Shown here in pieces: positions 30,957 through 39,374 of a stretch of DNA of 64,000 bases. Under the pieces are notes generated by a model. That model did not search any database. It was not told the origin of the DNA and saw nothing but the letters and a program-made list of their open reading frames with translations. Numbering within the stretch: the first letter of the stretch is position 1; every line of letters begins with the position of its first letter. The stretch covers positions 1,984,001-2,048,000 of the forward strand of contig NZ_CP039252.1 in assembly GCF_004795855.1 (NCBI RefSeq). The letters run 5' to 3'. The stretch is from Hydrogenophaga sp. PAMC20947 (GTDB lineage: Bacteria; Pseudomonadota; Gammaproteobacteria; Burkholderiales; Burkholderiaceae_C). Made by a program: the position numbers and the translations under genes.

Positions 30957-31403
30957 TCATATCCAGCCGAACTGGGCTCTGATATCCCGGGCTGTGGCGT
31001 TCACGGGTGCCGTGGGCGCCTGGGTGTGTTGCCGCAAATTGGGCGTGCGCACACCGCCGCCGTCCTGGCCGAGCACAGCCACGGCCTTGATACGCCATCC
31101 CTGGGCACGGAAGGCGGCTACGTACGCCTGCGCATCCGGGTACTCCAGCAGATCGGTCTTGTGCGCGTGTGGTGCCAGACAAAAGACCACCGCCTCGCAG
31201 CGGGCTCGAGCCACTTCCTGCACAAACTCGTCAATGGTGGTCCGGGTGGATTGCAAGGCCCCCACGCGGGCATAAAACCGCACCGGGCGCTTGCCGCTCT
31301 GCAATTGAATGTCGCGCACGCTGCGGTTGAAGCACCCCGTGAGGCTGCGCACCACCGAGGTTTTTCGCGTGTTGGCGTTGCCAATCAGTATGTATGCATC
31401 CAT
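30957..31403 (-). CDS. small protein with degenerate P-loop, function unknown
   Basis: A 148-residue protein of no family I recognise. The N-terminus YILIGNANTRKTSVVRSLTG looks like a beta strand, a Walker A loop and a helix, but the glycine before Lys is Arg (GNANTRKTS instead of GxxxxGKT). A hydrophobic strand AVVFCLAP is where Walker B might be, without its Asp. It may be a small P-loop NTPase relative or a non-hydrolysing derivative. It lies upstream of the PAS gene on the same strand, 43 bp apart, so cotranscription is possible. Confidence 0.6.
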   Translation of the reverse strand: MDAYILIGNANTRKTSVVRSLTGCFNRSVRDIQLQSGKRPVRFYARVGALQSTRTTIDEFVQEVARARCEAVVFCLAPHAHKTDLLEYPDAQAYVAAFRAQGWRIKAVAVLGQDGGGVRTPNLRQHTQAPTAPVNATARDIRAQFGWI

Positions 31404-31442
31404 AAGAATCTCTAAAAATCACCGTGCCCAGGCAGGTCGAAT

Positions 31443-31787
31443 TCAAGGCAGTTTGATCGCCGTGCCGCTGACTGCGACCATCATCATGCCGTTGGTCTCA
31501 CCCAGCACTTCGTAGTCAAAATCCATGCCGATCACGCCATTGGCGCCCAGCTCCCGGGCCGCATCAATGAGCTCTTCCAGGGCCGCATCGCGTGCCCCCG
31601 CCAGCGCGCGCTCGTAGCCACCAGCCCGTCCGCCGACCACATCCCGCACCGACGAAAACATGTCGCGAAAAATATTCGCCCCGATGATCGCCTCGCCATT
31701 GACCACGCCGAGATACTGGTCCAGCGCTATACCGGGGGGGGTGGTCGTGCTCAGGAAAAAGTCGGTGCTCTTGGAGAACCAGCCCAT
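31443..31787 (-). CDS. YbjQ-family (DUF74) protein
   Basis: A 114-residue protein of the YbjQ/UPF0145 family: [43 protein letters not shown] and [17 protein letters not shown] are characteristic. These small proteins assemble as oligomers; a heavy-metal-binding role has been suggested by annotation, but function is not established. The ATG at 31787 has a strong GGAGG site; the longer frame upstream is rejected for that reason. Length matches the family (about 107-115). Confidence 0.88.
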   Translation of the reverse strand: MGWFSKSTDFFLSTTTPPGIALDQYLGVVNGEAIIGANIFRDMFSSVRDVVGGRAGGYERALAGARDAALEELIDAARELGANGVIGMDFDYEVLGETNGMMMVAVSGTAIKLP

Positions 31788-31910
31788 GGAAAAACCTCCG
31801 TTGGAAAGCCGCACCCCAGCTTGGGTGCCAGCCCATTGTGCCGCAGCGCCGGTCCGCCGCCCTCGAAGGCCTGCCAAGGCTCAGAATCCCTGGACGTTAC
31901 CGGCACCGGG

Positions 31911-32555
31911 CTACCAGAGCTGCTTGAGCTGGCCCGCTTCCAATGCCCAGGCGCGCTGAGCCATGGCCCGGGCTTCGGTCTCATCGTGGGTGACGAGGAT
32001 GGCGGTCATGCCCGCTTCCCGGATGCGGTCACAGAACTCGACCCGCAACTGCTCGCGCAACTGGGCGTCGAGCGCTGAAAACGGCTCATCAAGCAAGAGG
32101 GCGCGCGGCTGGGTGATCAGCGCCCGGGCCAGCGCCACGCGCTGCTGCTCGCCCCCCGACAGCGTCCAGACCCGCGCTTTGGCGTGCCCACCCAATCCAA
32201 AGCGCTCCAGCATCTCAAGCGCTTGCGCCCGGGCCACTGGCTTGCGCATGCCTTGCTCAACCAGCCCGAAGGCCACGTTGTGCAGCACATCGAGGTGTGG
32301 AAACAAGGCGAAGTCCTGAAACATCAGCGCAAAGCCGCGCTGCTCCGGAGGCAAGGCGGTGATGTCCTTGCCGTCAAACCACACGCTGCCCGATTCCGGC
32401 ATCTCCAGCCCGGCCACCATTTTCAGCAAGGTGCTTTTGCCACTGCCCGATGCGCCCAGCAGCGCCACGGTTTCCCCGGCGTCAATCCGCAGATTGACGT
32501 CTGAGAGCAACGGGCGGTGGTCCCATTGTTTGGAGAGGTGGCGCAATTCAAGCAT
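31911..32555 (-). CDS. thiQ: thiamine ABC transporter ATP-binding protein ThiQ
   Basis: A 214-residue ABC ATPase: Walker [11 protein letters not shown] (about residue 34), Q-loop MFQDFALFPHL, signature [15 protein letters not shown], Walker B ALLLDEPFSALD and H-loop VTHDE. It is short and lacks a regulatory C-terminal domain, as in ThiQ. It is the last gene of a thiBPQ operon (minus strand) and overlaps thiP by 8 bp. The TPP riboswitch at the head of the operon supports thiamine or a thiamine precursor as the substrate. Confidence 0.92.
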   Translation of the reverse strand: MLELRHLSKQWDHRPLLSDVNLRIDAGETVALLGASGSGKSTLLKMVAGLEMPESGSVWFDGKDITALPPEQRGFALMFQDFALFPHLDVLHNVAFGLVEQGMRKPVARAQALEMLERFGLGGHAKARVWTLSGGEQQRVALARALITQPRALLLDEPFSALDAQLREQLRVEFCDRIREAGMTAILVTHDETEARAMAQRAWALEAGQLKQLW

Positions 32556-34200
32556 GGACGGCAGGGTCTTTCTTCGAGGGGCCTTCGATCAGCGTGAAGG
32601 CCAGCAGCGCCAGTGCCATGAGCACGCAGGCCAGCACCAGCGCGGCGTCCAGATTGGCAGCCCCTGGCCGTCCCAGGCGCGCGTAGATCAACTGGGTGAG
32701 CGTGGCCCATTCGGGGCGAGAGAGAAACAAAGTCACAGCAAACTCACCCAGCGCGGTGGCCGCCGCAAAGGCCATGCCCCGGCGCAAAGCCTGGCTCACC
32801 AAAGGAAGCGTCACCCGCCACAACACCCGCACTGGTCGCGCACCCAGCGTGGCCGCCGCCTGCGCGTAGCTCTCTGGCAAATTGTCGAGCGCCGCGGTGA
32901 GCGATTTGGCCACAAACGGATAGGCCAGCAAAGCATAGGCACCAATCAACAAGGCCAGGCTAGCGGTCCAGCTCGGGTAGAGCAACAAGAGTCCGAACGC
33001 CACCGTCACAGGCGACACCACAAACGGCAGGTAGGCCGCCGCCCGCCAGGCCAAGGCCCCGCCTTGGGAGCTACCGGACGCATCAAAGGCTCGCACAGCC
33101 AGCGCGTGTGTGAGCCCCAGGCCTGTGGCCAAGGCCAAAGCCATCGCTGAAAACCGCAATGTGTTCCACAACGCAGTCAGCGTCTCAGTCTCCGTCAAAA
33201 CATCAAGTCCTTGTCCGACCAGAAGCGCACGGCCAGCCTGCAACCCGATGGCCAGCAGCGGCGCAGCGCACACCAGCACCAGCACGCCCACAGCGGCCCA
33301 AACTGCAAACCACTGCGCCGAGCCAGTCGGTCTTTGGCGCGCCATCGGAATCACCCGTCCGGGGGCCGCCAAGCGTTTTTCCAGCCAGGCGTAGGCCAGC
33401 GCCACCGCCCCAGTGAGCCCGAGCATCCACACAGCCAACACACCCGCCTGCCCCAGCTCCAGCTCATGCGCGACCAAGGTGTAAATCTCTACTTCAACCG
33501 TCGCGTACCGCTGCCCGCCCAGAATGAGCGCCAGACCAAAGCCCGAGAAACAGTACAAAAACACGAGGCACAAAGCCGACGCCAGCCAAGGCGCAATGGC
33601 CGGCCACTCCACGCGCCAGAATGCGCGCCAGGGGGTAGCGCCCAAGGTGCGTGCGGCTGCCACACGCGGCGCGCTCACCTGCTCCAGCGCATCCACACCC
33701 GCACGCACCACCAGGCACAAATTGAAAAACAAGTTGCCGTAGAGCAGCAGCCATGGCGTTTCATCCAGCCGCCAGCCGGCCTCGGCCAAGGGTGCGCCCA
33801 ACCAGCCGCGTGGCCCCCACAAGGCCAACACGCCCAATGCCGCCACGAGCGTGGGCACCACAAACGGCAACATCAACAACCGCAAAACCAGCGCCCGCCC
33901 GGCAAATTCCCGCCGCGCCAGCACCCAGGCCACAGGCAACCCCAGCAACAAGGCCAACACGCAAGTCACCGCCGCCTGCAACAACGACCACACCACACGC
34001 CAGCGCAAATAATCATCTTGCCAAAGCGCCAACCAAGGCAAAGGCCCGCTGGTGCCCAAGTCGCCCGACCCAAAACCCTCGGCCAGCAAGCGCACCACCG
34101 GCGCCGCCAGCAGCACCACCAGGAAGACCAATGGAACCAGCGCAAGCGAGCGCGCCGTCAACCGTGGCGTTTTCACCCGTGCGGGCCCTGGGAAACCCAT
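32548..34200 (-). CDS. thiP: thiamine ABC transporter permease ThiP
   Basis: A 550-residue fused permease with about twelve membrane helices and two binding-protein-dependent transport (EAA-type) domains; the EAA-like loops are AAARTLGATPWRAFWRVEWP and AQAAATLGARPVRVLWRVTL. The two-domain layout and length match ThiP. ATG at 34200 is preferred; a TTG at 34209 would add three residues. It lies 93 bp downstream of thiB and overlaps thiQ by 8 bp. Confidence 0.92.
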   Translation of the reverse strand: MGFPGPARVKTPRLTARSLALVPLVFLVVLLAAPVVRLLAEGFGSGDLGTSGPLPWLALWQDDYLRWRVVWSLLQAAVTCVLALLLGLPVAWVLARREFAGRALVLRLLMLPFVVPTLVAALGVLALWGPRGWLGAPLAEAGWRLDETPWLLLYGNLFFNLCLVVRAGVDALEQVSAPRVAAARTLGATPWRAFWRVEWPAIAPWLASALCLVFLYCFSGFGLALILGGQRYATVEVEIYTLVAHELELGQAGVLAVWMLGLTGAVALAYAWLEKRLAAPGRVIPMARQRPTGSAQWFAVWAAVGVLVLVCAAPLLAIGLQAGRALLVGQGLDVLTETETLTALWNTLRFSAMALALATGLGLTHALAVRAFDASGSSQGGALAWRAAAYLPFVVSPVTVAFGLLLLYPSWTASLALLIGAYALLAYPFVAKSLTAALDNLPESYAQAAATLGARPVRVLWRVTLPLVSQALRRGMAFAAATALGEFAVTLFLSRPEWATLTQLIYARLGRPGAANLDAALVLACVLMALALLAFTLIEGPSKKDPAVHA

Positions 34201-34293
34201 CCAGCCCAAAGCACAGCCAATCCTGCTTCAGCGGTTGGGTGGCGCTGCCCTTTTATGAGGGTTGAGCAAAATGCAGTGGGCTGGCTCATGCCC

Positions 34294-35337
34294 TCATTTC
34301 AAAACAGTCTTGGTCCAGCGCTGCAACCAGGCTTTGGACTGCGCTTCGGTCAAAGGGGCTTTCAGCTCATCAAAGGTCGAAGGCTCGGCCGCGTGCTGTT
34401 TGATCACATCGACGCGCGGCGCACCGGCCTCGGCCGGAAACACCCACATGGTGGTTTGCAAACCTTCCTGCACGGGCGCCGAGCGCAGAAATTCAATGAA
34501 GCGGCCCGCCGCTTCCCTGGCGGCCGGGTTGCCCCCTTTGACCATGGCCACGCCCTCCACCTGGCGAAAAACGCCGCCTTTGAGGAACAGGTTGGCCGTG
34601 GGGGCTTCGGTGATCTTCTCTTTGCTGTAGAACACTTCAGCCGCCGGACTGCTGGTGTAGCTGACCACGATGGGATAGGCGCCGCCGTTGCGGGAAAACT
34701 CGGTGTAGTAGGCCTCGCTCCAGCCTTTCACCACCTTCACGCCGTTGGCACGCATCTGCTTCCACCAATCGAACGCGGCCTCTTCGCCCAGACCGGCAAC
34801 CGTGGCCAGCATGAAGGCCTGGCCCGGGCTCGACGTGGCCGGGTTTTGCACCACGAGCAGCTTGGCATAGGCGGGCTTGGTCAAATCAGCCAGGGAGGTG
34901 GGCAAGGCCAGCTTCTTGTCGGCGAACCAGGCCTTGTCGATGTTGAGGTTCACATACCCGTAGTCCACGGGCACCAGGTTCTCGGGCAAGCCGGTCGCAG
35001 CGGCGCGCTGGGTGGCCGCGCCACTGTAAGCATCAAGCACCCCCGCGGACTGAGCCCGCAGCGCCAGGGTGTTGTCAATGCCAAAAACCACGTCGGCGAT
35101 CGGCTGGGCCCGGGTGAGGATGAGTTTGTTGACCATCTCGCCGGCATCGCCCGCTTTGACGATCTGCAGCTTGACCCCTGCGTCTTTCTCAAACTGCGCC
35201 AGCAGCGGCTTGGGCAGGTCAAAAGACCCATGGGCGAGCACCCGCAAAGGGGGTTTGGTCTGGGCCACCGCAGAAACCATGCCCGCACACATCAATGAAG
35301 CCGAAACCAACGCTGAAAACAAAAAACGCCGCTGCAT
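34294..35337 (-). CDS. thiB: thiamine-binding periplasmic protein ThiB
   Basis: A 347-residue periplasmic binding protein. The start MQRRFLFSALVSASLMCAG at 35337 gives a standard signal peptide cleaved near VSAVAQT. The mature part has ThiB/family 1 features: LRVLAHGSFDLPKPLLAQFE, DVVFGIDNTL, VPVDYGYVNLNID and VVSYTSSPAAEVF. It delivers thiamine, TPP or a related compound to ThiPQ. The leader carries a TPP riboswitch. Confidence 0.93.
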   Translation of the reverse strand: MQRRFLFSALVSASLMCAGMVSAVAQTKPPLRVLAHGSFDLPKPLLAQFEKDAGVKLQIVKAGDAGEMVNKLILTRAQPIADVVFGIDNTLALRAQSAGVLDAYSGAATQRAAATGLPENLVPVDYGYVNLNIDKAWFADKKLALPTSLADLTKPAYAKLLVVQNPATSSPGQAFMLATVAGLGEEAAFDWWKQMRANGVKVVKGWSEAYYTEFSRNGGAYPIVVSYTSSPAAEVFYSKEKITEAPTANLFLKGGVFRQVEGVAMVKGGNPAAREAAGRFIEFLRSAPVQEGLQTTMWVFPAEAGAPRVDVIKQHAAEPSTFDELKAPLTEAQSKAWLQRWTKTVLK

Positions 35338-35354
35338 GGTGAAGTCCGCCTTGT

Positions 35355-35389
35355 AAAAAACCGCCCGGAAAGAGCGTGAACAATGGCGG
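35355..35389 (-). terminator. intrinsic terminator in the thiB leader (riboswitch expression platform)
   Basis: Read on the minus strand, CCGCC (35389-35385) pairs with GGCGG (35365-35361), followed by six U (35360-35355), just before thiB. The 10-nt segment GTTCACGCTC in its loop (35381-35372) can instead pair with GAGCGTGAtgAAC (35424-35412) at the 3' side of the aptamer, forming an antiterminator. Confidence 0.65.
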
Positions 35390-35411
35390 ACACCCGTGCA
35401 AACGGCGTCCG

Positions 35412-35509
35412 GTTCATCACGCTCCCTACGCTGGCACAACCCAGATCAGGTGAGAGGGGTATTTCTCAGCCAGCGCCCACTTGATCGTGAGATGGCACCC
35501 CCGGTGAAG
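35412..35509 (-). promoter_or_regulatory. TPP riboswitch (THI element) of thiBPQ
   Basis: On the minus strand the leader contains the THI-box landmarks in order: GGGGGTGCC, GGCTGAGAAATACCCC (the CUGAGA pyrimidine-sensing loop), ACCTGATCTGG (pyrophosphate-sensing region) and GCCAGCGTAGGGA. P1 can form from CTTCAC near 35509 and GTGATG near 35415, one mismatch. Ligand is thiamine pyrophosphate; binding should lower thiBPQ expression. Confidence 0.95.
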
Positions 35510-35652
35510 CTTTGCATTGTATGGCCTTCGCACCCGGGCAAACAAACGTGTTAACTTGGCGCCATCCATCTCGCATGGCCCTTCTTATGCAGGGAATCGT
35601 TGTGCCCGGTCGATTCAAACCGATCCACCGCAGATTCCATGAAAGAGGCCCC

Positions 35653-36324
35653 ATGCCCGGTTACCAAGTCAAACACCAGACCGTCACGATAGGCGGCTGG
35701 GACTACGCCATCTGTTCGCTGCTGGACAACCAGCAATACAGCGACCCGCAAGGCACCGCACACGACACCGGCATGGGTGAGTCTGGCTGGCCGCTGTTTG
35801 GACAAGTCTGGCCTTCGGCACGGGTGCTGGCGCTGGCCATGGACAGCCACGCCATCGCAGGCAAACGCATTCTGGAAATTGGCGCCGGCCTGGCGCTGGC
35901 CAGCCTGGTGATGCACCGCAGAGAAGCCGATGTGACCGTGACCGACTGGCACCCGCTCACCGAGACATTCCTCAACACCAACCTGCTGGCCAACCAATTG
36001 CCCCCCCTGCCCTATCAGCCCGGCAACTGGGCGGTGGACGATGCCGACGGGGCCAGCGGCCTGGGGCAGTTTGATTTGATTGTGGGCAGCGATGTGCTCT
36101 ACGAGCGCCAGCAGCCCGAACAGCTCGCGCGCTTCATCGACCAGCACGCCTTGCCCGGGGCCGAAGTGATCATCGTCGACCCCGACCGCGGCAACCGCTC
36201 GGCTTTTGGCAAAGCCATGGCGGCCCTCGGCTGGAATCTCACGATGACCAGCGCGGCCAAAACACAAGAAAGCGGCGAGGCCTACAAAGGCCGCTTCCTC
36301 ACGTTCACCCGCATGCTGCGCTGA
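35653..36324 (+). CDS. class I SAM-dependent methyltransferase, NNMT/PrmA-like
   Basis: A 223-residue protein. The SAM-binding motif I is ILEIGAGLALASLVM (about residue 78), the acidic loop after strand 2 VTVTDWHPL, and motif IV FDLIVGSDVLYE. The methyltransferase_16/nicotinamide N-methyltransferase-like group, which methylates lysines in proteins or small amines, is the best fit. The ATG at 35653 has AAGAGG upstream; longer frames from 35512 run into the divergent riboswitch and are rejected. Substrate unknown. Confidence 0.8.
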   Translation: MPGYQVKHQTVTIGGWDYAICSLLDNQQYSDPQGTAHDTGMGESGWPLFGQVWPSARVLALAMDSHAIAGKRILEIGAGLALASLVMHRREADVTVTDWHPLTETFLNTNLLANQLPPLPYQPGNWAVDDADGASGLGQFDLIVGSDVLYERQQPEQLARFIDQHALPGAEVIIVDPDRGNRSAFGKAMAALGWNLTMTSAAKTQESGEAYKGRFLTFTRMLR

Positions 36325-36342
36325 TTGAACCCCTTCAATCCG

Positions 36343-37959
36343 TCAGTGCGCGCCGCCCACATCGGCCGCCTCGCCCAGGGTGGGCTTGGCCATCCACACC
36401 AGCAACACCAGCACGAAAAACAACGCGGCTGAGAGGTAGAACACATCGGTCACCGCCATCGTGAAAGCTTGCTGGTTGATCAGGCGGTTGATGCTGCCCA
36501 GCGCTTGCTCCCGGCTCATGCCACTGGCCATCAACTGCGCGATGGTGCCCACGGCCGTGGCGCTGCCATCGTTGATGGCTTCGGACAGATTTGCGTGGTG
36601 CAATGCGGCGCGGCTTTCCCACAGCGTGGTGAACAGCGAAGTGCCCACCGCACCAGCGGTGATGCGCACGAAATTCGACAAACCCGAGGCCGAAGGCATG
36701 CGTTCTGGCGGCAATCCCGAGAACACGATGGCCTGCAAAGGAATAAAGAAAAATGCCATCGCCGCGCCTTGCAAGACCGTGGGGATCAGGATGGTGGTGA
36801 AGTCGGCCTGGGTATTGAAGTTCGAGCGCATCCACAACACCAGACCAAAGCCCAGAAAGGCCACCGTGGCCAGTTTGCGCGGATCGATGCGGCTCACATT
36901 CTTGCCCACCCAGGGGGAGAGAACGATGGCCAGCAGCCCCACTGGCGCGGTGGCCAGGCCCGCCCAGGTCGCCGTGTAGCCCATGTGCTGCTGCAACCAC
37001 AGCGGCAGCAACACCACGTTGCCAAAAAACAGGCCATAGGCAATCGACAAAGACAGTGTGCCGGTCACGAAGTTGCGTTGGCCGAACAGGCGAAGGTCCA
37101 CGATCGGGTGTTTGTCGGTCAGCTCCCAGGCCAGGAAAAACAGGAAACACACCACTGCGGTCACGGCCAGGGCGATGATTTCGCCCGACTCAAACCAGTC
37201 CAGTTCTTTGCCCATGTCGATCATGATCTGCATGCTGCCCACGAACAGGATCAGCAGTACCAGGCCGATCACATCCAGCGGCACACGGCGTGGACCCGGG
37301 TCGCGCTTTTTGTAGATCGACCAGGTCAACCCGGCGGCAAAAAGCCCCACCGGGATGTTGATATAGAAAATCCAGGGCCACGAGAAGTTGTCGGTGATCC
37401 AGCCACCCAGCAAAGGTCCGGCCACCGGCGCGACCAGCACCGTCATCGCCCACATGGCCATGGCCATGCCCGCCTTGGCTTTCGGATAGCTCGCCAACAG
37501 CAGGGTCTGTGACAGCGGAATCATGGGCCCGGCCACCAGGCCTTGCAACACCCGAAACGCGATCAGCGTACCAATGTTGGGTGCCAGCCCGCACAGCCAG
37601 GACGCCAGGACAAACAACAACACGCTCATGGTGAACAGGCGCACCTGCCCGAAGCGCTGCGTGAGCCAGCCTGTGAGCGGTACCGAAATGGCGTTGGCGA
37701 CCGCAAACGAAGTGATCACCCAGGTGCCCTGCCCCGGGCTCACACCCATGTCGCCCGAGATGGCCGGGATGGACACGTTGGCGATCGAGGTGTCGAGCAC
37801 GTTCATGAACGTGGCCAGCGACAAGGCGATGGTGCCCAGCACCAGCTCACCGCCTTTCAGCGGCTCAAAAACCGGGGGGCCTTTGGGCGCGGGTGTCGAT
37901 GGAATCGTCACCCGCTCGGGAGGGGCTGAGCCGCTGGGCAACGTGGCGGAAGTGGACAT
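36343..37959 (-). CDS. emrB: MFS multidrug efflux transporter, DHA2 (EmrB/QacA) family
   Basis: A 538-residue inner-membrane protein with about fourteen helices. Family motifs include LDTSIANVSIPAISGDMG in helix 1, the motif A loop GWLTQRFGQVRLF and motif C-like GPLLGGWITDNFSWPWIF. It uses the proton gradient to drive drugs out through EmrA and an outer membrane factor. ATG 37959 is used; the frame extends two codons to a TTG. Last gene of the marR-OMF-emrA-emrB operon on the minus strand. Confidence 0.95.
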   Translation of the reverse strand: MSTSATLPSGSAPPERVTIPSTPAPKGPPVFEPLKGGELVLGTIALSLATFMNVLDTSIANVSIPAISGDMGVSPGQGTWVITSFAVANAISVPLTGWLTQRFGQVRLFTMSVLLFVLASWLCGLAPNIGTLIAFRVLQGLVAGPMIPLSQTLLLASYPKAKAGMAMAMWAMTVLVAPVAGPLLGGWITDNFSWPWIFYINIPVGLFAAGLTWSIYKKRDPGPRRVPLDVIGLVLLILFVGSMQIMIDMGKELDWFESGEIIALAVTAVVCFLFFLAWELTDKHPIVDLRLFGQRNFVTGTLSLSIAYGLFFGNVVLLPLWLQQHMGYTATWAGLATAPVGLLAIVLSPWVGKNVSRIDPRKLATVAFLGFGLVLWMRSNFNTQADFTTILIPTVLQGAAMAFFFIPLQAIVFSGLPPERMPSASGLSNFVRITAGAVGTSLFTTLWESRAALHHANLSEAINDGSATAVGTIAQLMASGMSREQALGSINRLINQQAFTMAVTDVFYLSAALFFVLVLLVWMAKPTLGEAADVGGAH

Positions 37960-37981
37960 GATCAAAACCGTTCTGCAGGGA

Positions 37982-39307
37982 TCAGTTCACCAGTGCCACG
38001 GGGGTGGCTGCCGTCACCGGCGCGGCCTGGCCAACCTTCACCTCAGAAACGCCTTCGGCGGCTTTCACGGGTGCGACAGGTCGGGTGACGGCTTTCGCCA
38101 GCGCCCTACCGCGGGGGGTCGGGCTGTTGCCGGCGATGATGCGCTGCACCCGTGCGTCGGCATCGGCACTGTCCTGTGCAAACACGGCGGTCGACATGGC
38201 GCGCGATGTGCCGCCCGCTTCGGCCAGCATGCGGCCATCGGTCTTGCTGATGTCGACCTTGGCTTCCATGGACAAGCCCACGCGCAGCGGATGGGCGGCC
38301 ACTTCGGCCGCATCCAGCTTCACCCGAACAGGCACACGCTGCACCACCTTGATCCAGTTGCCGGTGGCATTTTGCGCAGGCAACAAGGCAAAAGCCGCGC
38401 CTGTGCCTGCGCCCAGACCTTCGACCACACCGTGGTAAATCACCTTTTTACCGTAGACATCGGCAGTGAGCTCTACGGGCTGCTCCAGGCGCAGGTTGGT
38501 GAGCTGGCTTTCCTTGAAATTGGCCTCGACCCAAACCTCACTCAAGGCGATCACCGACAACAATGGCGAGCCGGCCTGCACACGCTGGCCCAGCTGCACG
38601 TTGCGGCGCGCCACATAACCATCCACCGGGGCCACCAGGTCGGTGCGTTGCAGCGCCAGCGCCGCTTCGCGGACCTTGGACGCAGCCACCTTCACGCTGG
38701 GGTGTTCTTCCGGCGAGGTGCCCGCCGTGAGCGACTCATTGGAGCTGAGTTGCTCGCGCGCGGCCAGCACCGCCGAGCGCGCGGCCTCGACACTGCTTCG
38801 GGCCCCCGAGAGCTGTGAGCTCACATGGTTGAATTCTTCACGGCCCACGGCGCCCGAGGCCACCAGCGGCTGGCGGCGGTTGACGTCGTCCTGCATCCGG
38901 GCGAACTCGGCCTGGGCACGGGACAGATCGGCGTCGCGCAAGGCGATCTGCGCCTGCTGGGTGCGGTTGTTGGCGTAGAGCGTGCGCACCTGGCGCACGG
39001 TCTGCGCGAGGTTCGCCTCAGCCTGCTCCAGTGCGATCTGGGCGTCGGCCGGGTCCAGGCGAACCAGCCACTGACCCGCTTTCACATGGTCGGTGTCATC
39101 GACGTTGATGGCCAGCACGGTGCCTGCCAGCTGGGGCGTCACCTGCACCACGTTGCCCTGAACATAAGCGTTGTCCGTGGTTTCAAAGTGGTTGAGCACC
39201 AGTGCCCAGTAGGCGCCGTAGGCCACACCACCCAGGAGCAAGGCGGTGGCCACCGCGGTCAGCGCTTTTTTGCGGGCGGGGTTGGAGGATCGGGTGGTTT
39301 CGGTCAT
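37982..39307 (-). CDS. emrA: EmrA/HlyD-family membrane fusion protein
   Basis: A 441-residue periplasmic adaptor: an N-terminal membrane helix (about 15-38), lipoyl-like half motif VTPQLAGTVLAINVDDTDHV, a long alpha-helical hairpin (about 85-190), second lipoyl half LVAPVDGYVARRNVQLGQRV and beta-barrel. The C-terminus extends about 60 residues beyond typical EmrA with an Ala/Val/Pro-rich tail. ATG 39307 has GGAG upstream. It links EmrB to the outer membrane factor encoded just upstream. Confidence 0.94.
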   Translation of the reverse strand: MTETTRSSNPARKKALTAVATALLLGGVAYGAYWALVLNHFETTDNAYVQGNVVQVTPQLAGTVLAINVDDTDHVKAGQWLVRLDPADAQIALEQAEANLAQTVRQVRTLYANNRTQQAQIALRDADLSRAQAEFARMQDDVNRRQPLVASGAVGREEFNHVSSQLSGARSSVEAARSAVLAAREQLSSNESLTAGTSPEEHPSVKVAASKVREAALALQRTDLVAPVDGYVARRNVQLGQRVQAGSPLLSVIALSEVWVEANFKESQLTNLRLEQPVELTADVYGKKVIYHGVVEGLGAGTGAAFALLPAQNATGNWIKVVQRVPVRVKLDAAEVAAHPLRVGLSMEAKVDISKTDGRMLAEAGGTSRAMSTAVFAQDSADADARVQRIIAGNSPTPRGRALAKAVTRPVAPVKAAEGVSEVKVGQAAPVTAATPVALVN

Positions 39308-39374
39308 GGGGTACTCCGGCAATCGGGGGAATCGGGTTCGAAAAAATGGGAAAAGAAGTCGGGGCGGTGGTGGG

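Noticed and set aside
33211..35298. A 695-residue plus-strand frame opposite thiP and thiB
   Set aside because: Gln/Arg/His-rich antisense of two membrane and binding-protein genes whose motifs, overlap and riboswitch are clear on the minus strand.
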